Positions 5,474 through 6,221 of a DNA stretch of 6,221 nucleotides are shown piece by piece. Below the pieces are notes generated by a model. That model worked only from the letters and a program-made list of their open reading frames with translations, made no database searches and was not told where the DNA came from. The DNA is from Planctomycetota bacterium (GTDB lineage: Bacteria; Planctomycetota; Phycisphaerae; UBA1845; PWPN01), in contig JACQVT010000120.1 in NCBI GenBank assembly GCA_016209665.1, positions 1 to 6,221 on the forward strand, written 5' to 3'. The position numbers and the translations under genes are program-made. Numbering within the stretch: the first letter of the stretch is position 1; every line of letters starts with the position of its first letter.

Positions 5474-5941
5474 CTACCGAAGGAGCGCGCTCGCGGTCCC
5501 GACCATGACACGGGTGCCATCGCGCCGTTCGACCCAGGTATCGCAGTGCACCCGCACGCGGGTCGTGCCGTCAGCCTGTTCCTCGAGGGTCAGGCCGGTG
5601 ACCCGCCCCTTGCCCGTCGTGAAATCGGCAGGATAGACGGGCTTGATCATCTTGACGGCCATCTTGCCCCCCGCCACCCACCCTTCACCGAAGGCAGCGA
5701 GCATGATGCGATGGAGGATGGAGAAGATCTGCGGCGCCGACGCGACCGGTTCGGAAAGCCCCTCGCGCATCGCAGCCTCAGCGTCACTGTGGATGTTCTT
5801 CTCGGGCCACGCTTCCTTGACGATGTTGCCCTCGCCGTAGACGAGCTCGTGGCGCTTCGTGAAGAGGTCCAGGTTCCACTGCCGAGAGATCGACGGGAGC
5901 TCAGCGCCGAGTCTGATGGTGTCCCGCGTCCAGATTGCCAA
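5474..5941 (-). CDS. MaoC-like hot-dog protein, C-type, with altered hydratase motif
   Basis: This 155-residue protein has MaoC-like hot-dog layout. NIHSDAEAAMREGLSEPVASAPQIF (49-73, in pieces) corresponds to the NPIHxDxxxAxxxG segment of R-specific hydratases, and MAVKMIKPVYPAD (about 94-106) to the central strand and turn. It ends with a strand-rich tail, WVERRDGTRVMVGTA. His51 is kept, but the preceding Gly-Asp element is not in place: residue 46 is Pro, and the region 36-50 looks stretched. Catalysis may therefore differ or be lost. The start is a TTG with AGGAGG five bases upstream. The amber stop of the N-type gene lies seven codons upstream in the same frame, so the two behave like a split double hot-dog protein. 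Ten bases separate its stop from the diverged CoA-transferase. A partner subunit for hydration of an acyl-CoA is likely; the substrate is unknown. Confidence 0.8.
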   Translation of the reverse strand: MAIWTRDTIRLGAELPSISRQWNLDLFTKRHELVYGEGNIVKEAWPEKNIHSDAEAAMREGLSEPVASAPQIFSILHRIMLAAFGEGWVAGGKMAVKMIKPVYPADFTTGKGRVTGLTLEEQADGTTRVRVHCDTWVERRDGTRVMVGTASALLR

Positions 5942-5946
5942 GCTGT

Positions 5947-5956
5947 CCTCCTCCTC
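5947..5956 (-). promoter_or_regulatory. Ribosome binding site that supports a TTG start
   Basis: The minus strand reads GAGGAGGAGG, ending five bases before the TTG at 5941. It sits entirely between the amber stop at 5962-5960 and the TTG. No ATG or GTG lies between that stop and the TTG. Confidence 0.7.
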
Positions 5957-5959
5957 GGC

Positions 5960-6221
5960 CTAGCTGGGCCGTCCGCTATCAACGCCCTCACCACTGCGTG
6001 GCACGGTCCGTGGCAAGTAGTCGAGCACGTGCGTGCGTGCGGTGCGAAAGACGACCGCACCGGAGGCATCGCGTCCTTCCGCCTCGTACTTCACATACTC
6101 ACGGTCACGCCTTATCCACTTGTCGCATATGCGGCCAGTGATGGTGATCTCTTCGCCGAAGAGAATGGGACGGATGAATTCCGACTCGAAGATGTAGAAG
6201 AGTCCGCGCACGTTGTACTTC
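5960..6221 (-). CDS. FAS1-like / MaoC N-terminal-type hot-dog protein, 3' part only
   Basis: These are the last 86 codons of a gene entering from the right edge. The frame is open to the edge (K-Y-N precede the GTG at 6211), so that internal GTG is not the true start. FESEFIRPILFGEEITITGRI is the central hot-dog strand and turn of MaoC_dehydrat_N proteins. It is followed by DKWIRRDREYVKYEAEGRDASG, a strand pair typical of the family's second half, then RTARTHVLDYLPR and a loose tail. The helix and the RDPEYA-type segment would lie outside the window. It ends in TAG, and the next gene continues in the same frame after six sense codons, so this is the N-type half of a probable two-part enzyme. 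Family assignment is good for a partial gene; function beyond acyl-CoA hydration or dehydration is not visible. Confidence 0.8.
   Translation of the reverse strand, partial: KYNVRGLFYIFESEFIRPILFGEEITITGRICDKWIRRDREYVKYEAEGRDASGAVVFRTARTHVLDYLPRTVPRSGEGVDSGRPS

Noticed and set aside
1..6221. tRNA, rRNA, CRISPR, insertion sequence or attachment site
   Set aside because: No cloverleaf, spaced repeat array, terminal inverted repeats or transposase sequence was seen; almost all of the window is occupied by codirectional genes.

Overview
The window is GC-rich bacterial DNA carrying a compact, entirely minus-strand block of acyl-CoA metabolism genes. Transcription runs from right to left. The Ala/Pro/Thr-rich linker of the solute-binding lipoprotein at the left edge, and the clustering of paralogous CaiB-type enzymes with MaoC-type proteins, resemble what is seen in Chloroflexota and other uncultured high-GC soil or marine lineages. 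No marker gene is present, so taxonomy is a guess.

Layout in transcription order: (1) 6221-5960, the 3' part of a FAS1-like/MaoC N-type hot-dog protein running off the right edge; (2) 5941-5474, a MaoC C-type hot-dog protein in the same frame, separated only by an amber stop and six sense codons; (3) 5463-4357, a strongly diverged family III (CaiB/BaiF) CoA-transferase with Gln at the catalytic-acid position; (4) 4360-3191, a second family III CoA-transferase coupled to the first by an ATGA overlap, with Glu at that position; (5) 3194-3003, a 63-codon piece resembling only the C-terminal helical segment of a family III CoA-transferase, coupled by a GTGA overlap; (6) 2970-1774, a canonical family III CoA-transferase with the expected Asp; (7) 1646-1146 and (8) 1149-703, a second MaoC N-type/C-type pair coupled by an ATGA overlap; (9) a 242-base gap holding an 18-base perfect palindrome; (10) 460-1, the 5' part of a family 5 (peptide/opine/nickel type) solute-binding lipoprotein running off the left edge.

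The genes probably work together on an organic acid. A family 5 ABC importer may bring in a solute, the family III enzymes would move CoA between acids, and the paired hot-dog proteins would hydrate or dehydrate the acyl-CoA. The substrate cannot be read from the sequence. The most unusual points are the adjacent pair of CoA-transferases in which one partner seems to lack the catalytic acid, the stand-alone CoA-transferase fragment, the amber codon between two in-frame hot-dog domains, and the symmetrical arrangement of two hot-dog pairs around three CoA-transferases.
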